From the NCBI GenBank assembly GCA_011391655.1, contig JAABQE010000011.1, positions 1 to 15,678 on the forward strand: 15,678 nt of DNA, written 5' to 3'. A program made the translations under genes and the position numbers. The notes under the pieces were generated by a model. The model searched no databases. It saw nothing but the letters and a program-made list of their open reading frames with translations, and was not told where the DNA came from. Positions 1 through 7,171 of this stretch are shown here, piece after piece; the first letter of the stretch is position 1; each line of letters opens with the position of its first letter. This stretch comes from Hydrogenophilales bacterium. GTDB lineage: Bacteria; Pseudomonadota; Gammaproteobacteria; Burkholderiales; Thiobacillaceae.

Positions 1-596
1 TGTGGGTGGGCTGGTTCGGCTTCAACGCGGGCTCCAACCTTGAAGCAACGGGCGGCGCTGCACTGGCCTTCATCAACACCATCCTCGCCACGGCAGCAGC
101 AGGCCTGTCCTGGATGTTCGCTGAGTGGATGATGCGCGGCAAGCCTTCCATGCTGGGTCTTGCATCCGGTGTGGTGGCAGGTCTGGTCGCGATCACCCCG
201 GCAGCGGGCCTGGTCGGCACCATGGGCGGGATCGTGCTGGGTGCGGTAGCGGGCGTGGTCTGTCTGTGGGGTGTCACCGGGCTGAAGAAAATGCTCGGCT
301 ACGACGACTCGCTCGACGTCTTTGGCATCCACGGCATTGGCGGCATCCTCGGCGCCATCGGCACCGGCATCTTCGTCGCGCCGGCTCTGGGCGGCGTCGG
401 GGTGGATGACTACTCGATGGCTGGCCAGGTCATGACGCAGGCCACCGGCGTGCTCATCACTGTTGTCTGGTCGGGTGTGGTCAGCTTCGTACTGTTCAAG
501 CTGATCGACATGACCATGGGGCTACGCGTCACCGAAGAACAGGAACGCGAAGGTCTGGATACCGCAAGCCACGGCGAGCGGGCCTACAACCTCTGA
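1..596 (+). CDS. amtB: Ammonium transporter AmtB, C-terminal part (5' end outside window)
   Basis: The gene enters from the left edge already in frame (first whole codon at 3, Trp of a WVGWFGFNAGS segment) and ends at the TGA at 594-596; about 198 residues remain, roughly the second half of a 400+ residue Amt/Mep/Rh channel. Family knowledge: a trimeric inner-membrane channel that moves ammonium/ammonia into the cell. Visible signatures are WFGFNAGS, the RGKPS loop, the second pore histidine in DVFGIHGIGG, and a cytoplasmic tail (GLRVTEEQEREGLD...SHGERAYNL) very like that of E. coli AmtB, the part that contacts the PII protein GlnK. Several hydrophobic membrane segments alternate with short loops. 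The first pore histidine and any signal peptide lie outside the window. No glnK is visible because upstream DNA is missing; nothing follows on this strand before a terminator. Identification is very secure. Confidence 0.97.
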   Translation, partial: WVGWFGFNAGSNLEATGGAALAFINTILATAAAGLSWMFAEWMMRGKPSMLGLASGVVAGLVAITPAAGLVGTMGGIVLGAVAGVVCLWGVTGLKKMLGYDDSLDVFGIHGIGGILGAIGTGIFVAPALGGVGVDDYSMAGQVMTQATGVLITVVWSGVVSFVLFKLIDMTMGLRVTEEQEREGLDTASHGERAYNL

Positions 597-622
597 TCCA
601 ATCTTTTCTCCGTAGGAAGTTG

Positions 623-650
623 GGGCGCCCTGCAGGGCGCCCTTTTTTTT
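623..650 (+). terminator. Rho-independent terminator of amtB
   Basis: A perfect palindrome with 8-bp arms GGGCGCCC around a TGCA loop (623-642) is followed at once by eight T residues (643-650), 26 nt after the amtB stop codon. This is a textbook intrinsic terminator for plus-strand transcription. The T-run touches the stop codon (651-649) of the convergent GGDEF-EAL gene. Read on the minus strand the same hairpin has no U-run after it, so it is probably efficient only for amtB. Confidence 0.93.
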
Positions 651-2508
651 ATTGCCGGCTTCGGTAGTACGCGACGAACTCATCTTTCGGCAACGGCTTC
701 GAGTAGAAATAGCCCTGAAAAACCGGGCAGTCATGATGCATGAGAAACGCGCGCTGCTCTTCGGTCTCGACGCCTTCCGCCACGGCGCTCAGTTTGAGAA
801 TGCTGGCCATTTTGAGGATCGTGGTCACCATGGCCCGATCGCCGTCGTGATGGGACAGGGCACTGATGAAGGCGCGGTCGATCTTGATCTCGTTGAGTGG
901 CAGCCGGTTCAGATTGCTCAGGGATGAGTAGCCGGTCCCAAAGTCATCCATGGAAAAACGGATGCCCGATGCTTTCAGTTGGCCCATGATTAAAATGACC
1001 CGGTTGATGTCCTCGGCAACAATCGATTCCGTGATCTCGAACATGAGCTTGCGGCTCAAATCCGCGTCGAGGTGACGCTGGATCATGTCTTCGACCAGTG
1101 CCACAAAATTGTGATGGGTGAGCTGGCGCATGCTGATGTTGATCGAGAACTGATCCATATCGATGCCTGCGTCGTGCCATTCGCGCAGGGTCTTGAACCC
1201 GGTTTCGAGAATGTGCGTGCCGAGTTCGACGATCAGCCCGGTCTGTTCCGCGATGGGGATGAATTGGGCGGGCGAAACCGGTCCGAGAGTCGGGCTGGTC
1301 CAGCGTGCCAGGGTTTCGGCGCCAATAATGCGGCCTGCGCGGCTCAGCTGCGGCTGGTAATGCAGCGTGATTTCATGGTTGGCCAGTGCGAAGTGGAGCA
1401 GGCGTTCAATTTCCAGATGGCGCTCGACCCGGTTGGCCATCTCGTCATTGAACACGAAGACCCCGTCGCGCCCCTGTGCCTTGACTTCGTACATCGCAAT
1501 GTCGGCTTCTTTAATGAAACTGTTGGCGTTGGTAATGGCATGGTGGCCACTGATAATGCTCACGCCAATACTGGCGCTGATGTAAATGTGGTGTTGGTCG
1601 ATGACATAGCTTTCCTTCAGCTCCCGGATGAGGCGCTCCGATATGTCCAGCGCGGCGCGCTCACCACTCGCCCGGTCGGCAAAGCTGCTCCCGGAAATGA
1701 TGAATTCATCGCCGCCCAGGCGCGCCACCACGCATGATTCAGGAACATGCTGCTGCAGCCGTGACACGACAATTTTCAGCAGCTGGTCGCCGATATCGTG
1801 TCCCAGCGAGTCATTGACCGTTTTGAAATGATCCAGATCGAGCAGCAGCAGAAAAGAGAATTCACGGCTCTCATTGAGCGAATTCATCCGTTTCTGCAGA
1901 TGGTCGATGAAGTATTGCCGGTTATGCAAACCCGTCAGCGCGTCGTGCGAGGCCTGATGGTTGGCCTGCATTAACAGTTGATGCGTACTGTCGGACGCAT
2001 GGAGCAGCACCCAGGTGAGCGTGCAGGCAAAGACCGTGAGGACGTAGCCGTACCATTCGCCGATCATGAAAAAATAGACGATCAGCGGGATCATCAGCAG
2101 GAAGATGGTTGGCCGGTAAAGCCGGCGGTCGGACGCCAGCAGGGTCGAGGCCACCACCGATGCGCCGATTTCCGTGAAGATGGCGATGTAGTGAAGCTTG
2201 TTGCTGTCCTGCCGGACATAGACTAGAAAAATCAGCACCCACAGCAGAAAAAACGCATACATGAACCAGGTGCACTGCTGATACCAGCGGTCGCGTCGCT
2301 GCCCGCTCATCGCTTCGAAGTCGAAATTGCGGTAAATCCGTATGCCCCAGATCGAGGCCGCGATGATCATCAGATACCAGACGAATGCGGGCGTGAACAC
2401 GCCATTCAGCCACCCGAGAAACAAATACCCCAGTCCTGGCAGTAGTGACAGAAGGATGAATATCGGGATCTGGCGATGTAGAAAGTAGTAGAAGCGCTTG
2501 TCTTTCAT
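649..2508 (-). CDS. Membrane-bound GGDEF-EAL cyclic-di-GMP turnover protein
   Basis: A 619-residue protein. About six membrane segments (roughly residues 15-37, 42-58, 78-98, 109-126, 133-148, 152-169) precede a GGDEF domain (about 187-353, intact GGDEF at 265-269) and an EAL domain (about 365-619). Such proteins make c-di-GMP from GTP with GGDEF and hydrolyse it to pGpG with EAL. The RxxD product-inhibition site before GGDEF is replaced by PESC, so feedback inhibition should be absent. In the EAL domain the signature reads ETL, keeping the metal-binding Glu; NISMRQL, EITES, DDFGTGYSSL, IKIDRAF, AEGVET and QGY are all present, so hydrolysis looks possible. The membrane part is a MASE-like sensor of no family I can name. 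ATG at 2508 was chosen because it directly precedes the first membrane segment and has AAGG about 6 nt upstream; an open frame continues to 2703 but would overlap yceH. Net activity cannot be read from sequence. Confidence 0.93.
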   Translation of the reverse strand: MKDKRFYYFLHRQIPIFILLSLLPGLGYLFLGWLNGVFTPAFVWYLMIIAASIWGIRIYRNFDFEAMSGQRRDRWYQQCTWFMYAFFLLWVLIFLVYVRQDSNKLHYIAIFTEIGASVVASTLLASDRRLYRPTIFLLMIPLIVYFFMIGEWYGYVLTVFACTLTWVLLHASDSTHQLLMQANHQASHDALTGLHNRQYFIDHLQKRMNSLNESREFSFLLLLDLDHFKTVNDSLGHDIGDQLLKIVVSRLQQHVPESCVVARLGGDEFIISGSSFADRASGERAALDISERLIRELKESYVIDQHHIYISASIGVSIISGHHAITNANSFIKEADIAMYEVKAQGRDGVFVFNDEMANRVERHLEIERLLHFALANHEITLHYQPQLSRAGRIIGAETLARWTSPTLGPVSPAQFIPIAEQTGLIVELGTHILETGFKTLREWHDAGIDMDQFSINISMRQLTHHNFVALVEDMIQRHLDADLSRKLMFEITESIVAEDINRVILIMGQLKASGIRFSMDDFGTGYSSLSNLNRLPLNEIKIDRAFISALSHHDGDRAMVTTILKMASILKLSAVAEGVETEEQRAFLMHHDCPVFQGYFYSKPLPKDEFVAYYRSRQ

Positions 2509-2659
2509 AAAGGCCTTATCGGTGCATTGTGCGGTTTTGTAAAACGAGCGTTCCGGAATTATGCGGCGTGCGCGTGCGAGTATCAGCGCGTGAGTGTGCT
2601 TTTTGCCTATGGTCCGCTTTTGCCGCCTTGGCAAGGCTTCCCTGGCTGCGCCTGCGGTG

Positions 2660-3334
2660 TCAGCCCGACACGCCGAGTTCACCGCACAGTTTGGCGACCA
2701 CACTCTTCAGGGTTTCGACATCCCTTTCCAGACGCGCCATGTTGGCCTTAAGCGCGGCAATTTCACTGGCGGCCATGTCGGTCATGGAGCCGGCGGTGGT
2801 CAGGGAAGCTGTGCTTTCATCGATGACCGGCGCTCCGCTCAGCAGGTGTGCCCAGCGGTTTTCACGCGAACCGGGCTGGCGCGGCAGTTCGACCACCATG
2901 GCGCCATCAGGTCGTTCGGCCAGCTCCTGCAGGAAACCTTCTACCGCCGAGATGTCGGCAAACCGGTGCAGGCGCTCGCAATTGATGCGCAGTTCGCCTG
3001 CGGTTTGCGGGCCGCGCAGCATCAGCACGGTGAGCAGGGCAATGGATTGGGCGGGCAACTGCAGCGCACGGCCCATGTTGTGGGCGTAGCGGGTGACACG
3101 GCCACCACTGGACTCCATGACCAGAGCCGGCTCCTTGAGGCTGTCGATAACGGACAGCACATCGGCCTCGCTCACCTCGATGATGGGGTGGCGACTGGTT
3201 TTCTGGTTGCAGCCGGCTACCAGGGCGTTGAGGGACAAGGGGTAGGTGTCGGGCACGGTGTGCTGCTTCTCGCAGAGCACGCCGAGGACGCGGGTTTCGA
3301 GCAGGGAGAGGACGGGGTGGCTGAGAGGGGGCAT
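2660..3334 (-). CDS. yceH: YceH family protein (DUF480/UPF0502), winged-helix
   Basis: A 224-residue protein matching E. coli YceH in layout. The N-terminal winged-helix region has ETRVLGVLCEKQ, TYPLSLNALVAGCNQKTSR and the variant RVTRYAHN. The second winged-helix region has LLTVLMLRGPQTAGELR, ERLHRFADISAVEGFLQEL and the arginine-rich PGSRENRWAHLLSG. The C-terminal tail (about 185-220) is a likely coiled coil (ALKANMARLERDVETLKSVVAKL). The family is widespread in proteobacteria; its biochemical role is not established, and DNA binding is suggested only by the fold. ATG at 3334 was chosen by alignment with the E. coli N-terminus; a TTG at 3355 would add seven residues. The gene lies 30 bp downstream of the diguanylate cyclase and 151 bp upstream of the GGDEF-EAL gene on the same strand, so co-transcription with the cyclase is likely. 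Confidence 0.93.
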   Translation of the reverse strand: MPPLSHPVLSLLETRVLGVLCEKQHTVPDTYPLSLNALVAGCNQKTSRHPIIEVSEADVLSVIDSLKEPALVMESSGGRVTRYAHNMGRALQLPAQSIALLTVLMLRGPQTAGELRINCERLHRFADISAVEGFLQELAERPDGAMVVELPRQPGSRENRWAHLLSGAPVIDESTASLTTAGSMTDMAASEIAALKANMARLERDVETLKSVVAKLCGELGVSG

Positions 3335-3364
3335 GGCGAAACTGCGTGGATGCAAATAAGGCGA

Positions 3365-5053
3365 TTATGCCTCTGCCGTGAGGGGATCCGCTGGTGCGGT
3401 ATGGACACGATTCCTGCCGGCCTTTTTGGCTGTGTAGCACGCCATATCCGCAACATTCAGCATGTCGGTAACGGAACGTCCGGCTTGAATGGGGGCGACG
3501 CCTATGCTTACGCCAATCGAAAAGCGCTGGGACCGCCAGTGAAACTCGAATTCATTGATGGCCGACCGGATTTTCTCGGCAAACTGGAGGGCTTTATCCA
3601 GAGGGGTGTGTTCCATTAATACGGCGAACTCATCGCCGCCAATGCGTCCCAGGGTGTCGCGCGACCGGATCAAGCCTTTCAGCAATGCTGCAATCTGGCG
3701 TAGCAACTCATCGCCAGCAATGTGTCCACAGGTGTCGTTGATGGTCTTGAACTGGTCGAGATCGAGAAAACACAGGATGTGCCGGTCAGCCGGGTCGGCT
3801 TCTCTCGCTAGCACGTGCTGCAACCGCCGCTCGAATTCGCGCCGGTTGAGCAGGTTGGTCAACATGTCGTGGGAGGCCTGATGGGCAAGTTTGTCTTCCA
3901 GATAACGCCTGTCAGTGATGTCACGGCAAACGACCAGCAGTCTTTGAGCACCGCCCATCGGGTCCAGGCTGGCGCGTTGATGCACCCATAATATCGAGTC
4001 GTCTTTTCTGATTTTCCGGTATTCGATATCCACTTTCGCTTCAGGATCAGTGAACAGCTTTTCTACACAACTGAAAACGGCTTGTTGATCTTCGGGGTGG
4101 ATGACCTTGGTGGCAGACTCGCCAATCAACTCATGGACTTCATATCCGAGCAGGCTGGCGCCGGTTTTGTTAATGGACAGAATTTCGCCGCTTGCGCTGA
4201 CCGTGGTGTAGATGTCAGGCGCATTCTCGTACAAGGCTTGATAGCGCGCCTCGGTGACCTTCAAGGCTTCTTCGGCCCTGACGGTATCGGTAATGTTCTT
4301 GAATATGCCGCGAGTCGAGATCACCCCGCTTTGCTTGGTGATCGATCCGCAATCCCCCATCAGATAAACCGTTTCACCTGACTTGGACACGAACTGGAAA
4401 TCGATGCAGCTCAACGTTTCGCCGCTCAGCAAGCGACTGAATCGGCTGTGGCAACATGCATGGCTGTCGGGGTGCAGTATATCCAGCAGGTTGAGTGATT
4501 GGGCCTCCTGCTCGGTATAACCCAGGGCGTTTCGCCACGCGCGGTTGGTGTAGGTGATGGATCCATCGGGGGCAACGCATTGAATCAGATCGTTGGTGTT
4601 GTCGAGAACATCGATAAAGCGTTCTTCGCTTTCCAGCAGTCTTTTTTCGGTCAGGCGCCGGGCGCGCTCTTTTCCGGCTTGTCCGAGCAGGACCTCAATC
4701 AGGCGGGGGAGGCTTTGCAGATAGGGCGTATTCAACTGGATAAACTGGCATCGCCCTGATTCAAGGCAGCGCAAGGCAATGTCTTCGGCACCGGTTCCCT
4801 GGATGACGACAACGGGCACCTCTATTCCTTTTTCGGCGAGCAGGTTCAGCAGATCGAATGCAGACAACCCGGATAGCTCAAGGTCGCTAAATACCAGGTG
4901 CCAGCCGGGATGTTCAAGTGCCTGGTGCAAGTCCCGGGCTGTATCAATGCGCTGAACCCGCACGGGCATGCCGTGACTGACCAGTGCCCGTTCAATAGCA
5001 GCGCTTGATTCAGTGGAGCCGGCGATTAACAGCTTGATTGCACGTTCAGGCAC
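3365..5053 (-). CDS. Diguanylate cyclase with degenerate receiver and two PAS domains
   Basis: A 562-residue soluble protein. A receiver-like domain (about residues 6-120) is followed by a short linker, PAS 1 (about 142-259), PAS 2 (about 268-386, ending in the usual VVCRDITDRR) and GGDEF (about 392-552, GGDEF at 472-476). It should make c-di-GMP from two GTP; the inhibitory I-site RxxD is present as RSRD, five residues before GGDEF. The receiver keeps the phospho-acceptor-like Asp (FSDLELSG, D57), but the acidic pair after strand 1 is replaced (LLIAGS) and the conserved Lys near FIQLNTP is absent, so normal phosphotransfer is doubtful. PAS ligands are unknown; no heme or flavin signature is evident to me. 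GTG at 5053 was chosen because GGAAGAG sits 5 nt upstream; a GTG at 5080 would add nine residues with no good ribosome site. It heads a minus-strand block ending in the GGDEF-EAL protein. Confidence 0.93.
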   Translation of the reverse strand: MPERAIKLLIAGSTESSAAIERALVSHGMPVRVQRIDTARDLHQALEHPGWHLVFSDLELSGLSAFDLLNLLAEKGIEVPVVVIQGTGAEDIALRCLESGRCQFIQLNTPYLQSLPRLIEVLLGQAGKERARRLTEKRLLESEERFIDVLDNTNDLIQCVAPDGSITYTNRAWRNALGYTEQEAQSLNLLDILHPDSHACCHSRFSRLLSGETLSCIDFQFVSKSGETVYLMGDCGSITKQSGVISTRGIFKNITDTVRAEEALKVTEARYQALYENAPDIYTTVSASGEILSINKTGASLLGYEVHELIGESATKVIHPEDQQAVFSCVEKLFTDPEAKVDIEYRKIRKDDSILWVHQRASLDPMGGAQRLLVVCRDITDRRYLEDKLAHQASHDMLTNLLNRREFERRLQHVLAREADPADRHILCFLDLDQFKTINDTCGHIAGDELLRQIAALLKGLIRSRDTLGRIGGDEFAVLMEHTPLDKALQFAEKIRSAINEFEFHWRSQRFSIGVSIGVAPIQAGRSVTDMLNVADMACYTAKKAGRNRVHTAPADPLTAEA

Positions 5054-5058
5054 GACGT

Positions 5059-5065
5059 CTCTTCC
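5059..5065 (-). promoter_or_regulatory. Ribosome binding site deciding the cyclase start
   Basis: On the minus strand GGAAGAG lies 5 nt before the GTG at 5053-5051. The upstream in-frame GTG at 5080-5078 is preceded only by TATCCATCTAAACT, with no purine-rich match. This is why the shorter start is preferred for the diguanylate cyclase. Confidence 0.6.
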
Positions 5066-5080
5066 AGAGGGGGTAAGCAC

Positions 5081-5265
5081 AGTTTAGATGGATATCGGAT
5101 AAGTAACGGCGGTTTCCGGGAAAACCTTTGTGGCGTCCGGGGTTACTATCTGGCTAGCCGCAGCCGGCCTGTTGACGCATCCCGGACGCATTCCGCGCCC
5201 TTTTTGCTTTTTAATTGGGTGGCTTTTCGGTAGGCTTCGCGCTAATCCCAGGAAAACCGAATCCC
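5081..5265. promoter_or_regulatory. Divergent intergenic region with nested inverted repeats
   Basis: This gap must carry the promoters of both the cyclase (minus) and the P-loop/metA/mla operon (plus), since the genes diverge. I found no convincing -35/-10 pair on either strand; TTGACG at 5172-5177 lacks a good -10 at normal spacing, and TTTAAT at 5209-5214 lacks a good -35. A nested inverted repeat is visible: outer arms AGTAAC (5102-5107) and GTTACT (5142-5147), inner arms GGTTT (5111-5115) and AAACC (5122-5126). It could be an operator or an RNA hairpin. No recognisable riboswitch was seen. Confidence 0.4.
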
Positions 5266-6117
5266 ATGCATTTCACCCCCGACTCTTTCCGCGCCTGGAA
5301 AACCAAGCGCATTACCCTGCTTGGCATGTCCGGCGTCGGCAAAACGCACATTTCAAGCATGCTGCGCGGGCACGACTGGTTTCATTTTTCTGGCGACTAC
5401 CGCATCGGCACGCGTTATCTCGACGAACCGATTCTCGACCTGATCAAGTATCAGGCGATGCAGGTGCCGTTTCTGCGTGATCTGTTGCGCAACGACTGGA
5501 TCGACATCAAGAACAACATCAAGATTCATGACCTGGGACCCGTGCTCACTTTCGTCGGCAAGCTGGGTGGACCGGAGTGGGGCGGATTGAGCCTGGATGA
5601 ATTCTCGCGGCGGCAGGCGGCGTATCGCGACGCGGAAATTGCGGCGATGCGCGACGTGCCGGCCTTTATCCGCAAGGGCGAAGAAATCTACGGCTACCCA
5701 CACTTTGTGAACGATGTCGGCGGCAGCCTGTGCGAGCTGGACGAGCCCGGCGTGGTTGAATTGCTGGCCGAGCACACGCTGATTCTCTACATCCAGACCA
5801 CCACCCGCGAAGAGGAAGACACGCTGATCAAGCGCGCGCAGTCTGATCCCAAGCCGCTGTATTTTCGCCCGGCCTTTCTCGCTGAGCAGTTGCCGGTCTA
5901 TCTGCAGGAAAAAGGCCTCGAATATGTCGCCCAGATCGAGCCCAACGATTTTGCGCGCTGGGTGTTTCCGCGCTTGTTCCATTCGCGCTTGCCGCGCTAT
6001 GAAGCGATTGCCCAGCCGCACGGCTACACCGTGACCTCTCAGGAAGTGGCGCAGGTACGCGACGAGCGCGATTTTCTCGCGCTGGTCGAATCTGCCGTCG
6101 CGCGCAAGGGGAACTAA
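5266..6117 (+). CDS. Uncharacterised P-loop NTPase next to metA
   Basis: A 283-residue soluble protein. Near the N-terminus ITLLGMSGVGKTHIS carries a Walker A motif (GMSGVGKT, residues 20-27) after a hydrophobic strand, as in kinase-like or GTPase-like P-loop proteins. Other conspicuous stretches are FSGDYRIGTRYLDE (about 41-54), HDLGPVLTFVGKLGGPEWGG (about 88-107), HFVNDVGGSLCELDE (about 146-160) and the strand TLILYIQTTTREEEDTLIKRAQSDPKP (about 171-197), whose charged end could act as a lid. I recognise a nucleotide-binding fold but no named family, and its substrate is unknown. ATG at 5266 was chosen for the AGGAAAA upstream and because it starts just before the P-loop strand; a TTG at 5215 would add 17 poorly conserved-looking residues. 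The gene ends 1 nt before metA, so the two are almost certainly co-translated, hinting at a link with methionine or acyl-CoA metabolism; that link is inference. Confidence 0.85.
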   Translation: MHFTPDSFRAWKTKRITLLGMSGVGKTHISSMLRGHDWFHFSGDYRIGTRYLDEPILDLIKYQAMQVPFLRDLLRNDWIDIKNNIKIHDLGPVLTFVGKLGGPEWGGLSLDEFSRRQAAYRDAEIAAMRDVPAFIRKGEEIYGYPHFVNDVGGSLCELDEPGVVELLAEHTLILYIQTTTREEEDTLIKRAQSDPKPLYFRPAFLAEQLPVYLQEKGLEYVAQIEPNDFARWVFPRLFHSRLPRYEAIAQPHGYTVTSQEVAQVRDERDFLALVESAVARKGN

Positions 6118-6118
6118 G

Positions 6119-7171
6119 ATGCCGCTGGTCGCGCATAACGCCCTGCCCACCTTCGAGCGTTTGCGCCGCGACGGCATCACGGTGCTGTCGACCGAGCGCG
6201 CCGCGAATCAGGAAATCCGCGAGCTGCACGTCGGCCTGCTGAACATGATGCCGGACGCTGCGCTGGAAGCGACCGAGCGGCAGTTCTACCGGCTGGTCGG
6301 CGAATCCAACCCGATCGCGCAGTTCTACATGCACCCGTTCACCCTGCCGACGCTGCCGCGCGGCGCGGCGGCGCAGGCGCACATCGCGCAGTTTTACGAA
6401 AGCTTCGACGCCATTCGCGAGAAGGGGCTGGACGCGCTCATCATCACCGGTGCCAACGTCAGCCATCCCAACCTGGCCGACGAGGCATTTTGGCAACCGC
6501 TGATCGAAGTGATCGACTGGGCGTGGGACAACGTCACCTCGACGCTGTGTTCGTGCCTCGCCACCCACGCGGTGATGCAGTTCCGCCATGGCCAGACACG
6601 GGTGAAGCAGCCGCATAAAATCTGGGGCGTGTTCGAGCACCGGGTGACCGATGCGCGGCATCCGCTGGTGGCTGACATCAACACCCGCTTCGACGTGCCG
6701 CATTCGCGCTGGAACGATGTGTCGCGCGCGCAGTTCGAGGCTGCGGGCGTCAAGGTGCTGGCCGAAAGCGCAGAGGCGGGCGTGCATCTGGCGGTGAGTG
6801 GCGATGGGTTGCGCACCGTGTTTTTTCAGGGCCATCCCGAGTACGACACGGTGTCGCTGTTGAAGGAATACAAGCGCGACCTGCAGCTGGCGCTGGCTGG
6901 CAAGCTGCCCGCCTGGCCACCTTTTCCGGTGCGTTATTTCAACGGCCAGGCGCAGGCGCTGCTGCTGGAATACCGGAGCCGCATGCAGGCGGGCGAGGCA
7001 CTCGATTTTCCCGAGTCACTGCTGCTGCCGCAGATCGACAACACCTGGCACGACACCGCCGAAGGCGTGATTGGCAACTGGGTTGGCTGCGTCTACCAGG
7101 TCACTCACCGTGAGCGCGGCCTGCCTTTCATGCCCGGTATCGATCCCAATAATCCGCTGGGTCTGGCGTGA
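6119..7171 (+). CDS. metA: Homoserine O-acyltransferase, MetA family
   Basis: A 350-residue enzyme of the MetA (glutamine-amidotransferase-like) fold, transferring an acyl group from acyl-CoA to the hydroxyl of L-homoserine, the committed step of methionine synthesis. Visible features: HVGLLNMMPDAALEATERQF near the N-terminus, LIITGANVS (about 107-115), the nucleophile cysteine in STLCSCLATHAV (C146 by alignment with E. coli Cys142), PHSRW (195-199), and QGHPEYD with the catalytic His239 and Glu241. The residue that in characterised MetA proteins separates acetyl-CoA (Glu) from succinyl-CoA (Gly) users aligns with Ser115 here, so the acyl donor cannot be assigned by that rule; annotation pipelines would probably say succinyl. 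The C-terminal extension (about 300-350) carries NWVGCVYQVTH. The start has AAGGGG a few bases upstream and follows the P-loop gene by 1 nt; the stop overlaps the GTG of mlaE by 4 nt. Confidence 0.94.
   Translation: MPLVAHNALPTFERLRRDGITVLSTERAANQEIRELHVGLLNMMPDAALEATERQFYRLVGESNPIAQFYMHPFTLPTLPRGAAAQAHIAQFYESFDAIREKGLDALIITGANVSHPNLADEAFWQPLIEVIDWAWDNVTSTLCSCLATHAVMQFRHGQTRVKQPHKIWGVFEHRVTDARHPLVADINTRFDVPHSRWNDVSRAQFEAAGVKVLAESAEAGVHLAVSGDGLRTVFFQGHPEYDTVSLLKEYKRDLQLALAGKLPAWPPFPVRYFNGQAQALLLEYRSRMQAGEALDFPESLLLPQIDNTWHDTAEGVIGNWVGCVYQVTHRERGLPFMPGIDPNNPLGLA

Noticed and set aside
2514..2541. TTTACA and GATAAG 17 bp apart on the minus strand, resembling a promoter for the GGDEF-EAL gene
   Set aside because: The would-be -10 lies immediately before the start codon, leaving no room for a leader with its ribosome site; kept only as chance similarity.
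2625..2640. GCCTT/AAGGC hairpin between yceH and the GGDEF-EAL gene as a terminator
   Set aside because: Only five base pairs and no T-run on either strand.
2594..3619. Long open frame on the plus strand (341 codons) across yceH and the cyclase 3' end
   Set aside because: It is antisense to two proteins with clear family motifs, has a Gly/His/Gln-rich translation without domain features, and no ribosome site.
6060..6118. A SAM-responsive riboswitch ahead of metA
   Set aside because: There is no leader: the preceding coding region ends one base before the metA start. The upstream region of the P-loop gene also shows no riboswitch fold I could recognise by eye.
5828..6835. Minus-strand open frame (335 codons) opposite the P-loop and metA genes
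   Set aside because: It spans the junction of two well-supported genes, is Arg/His-rich and shows no recognisable domain.
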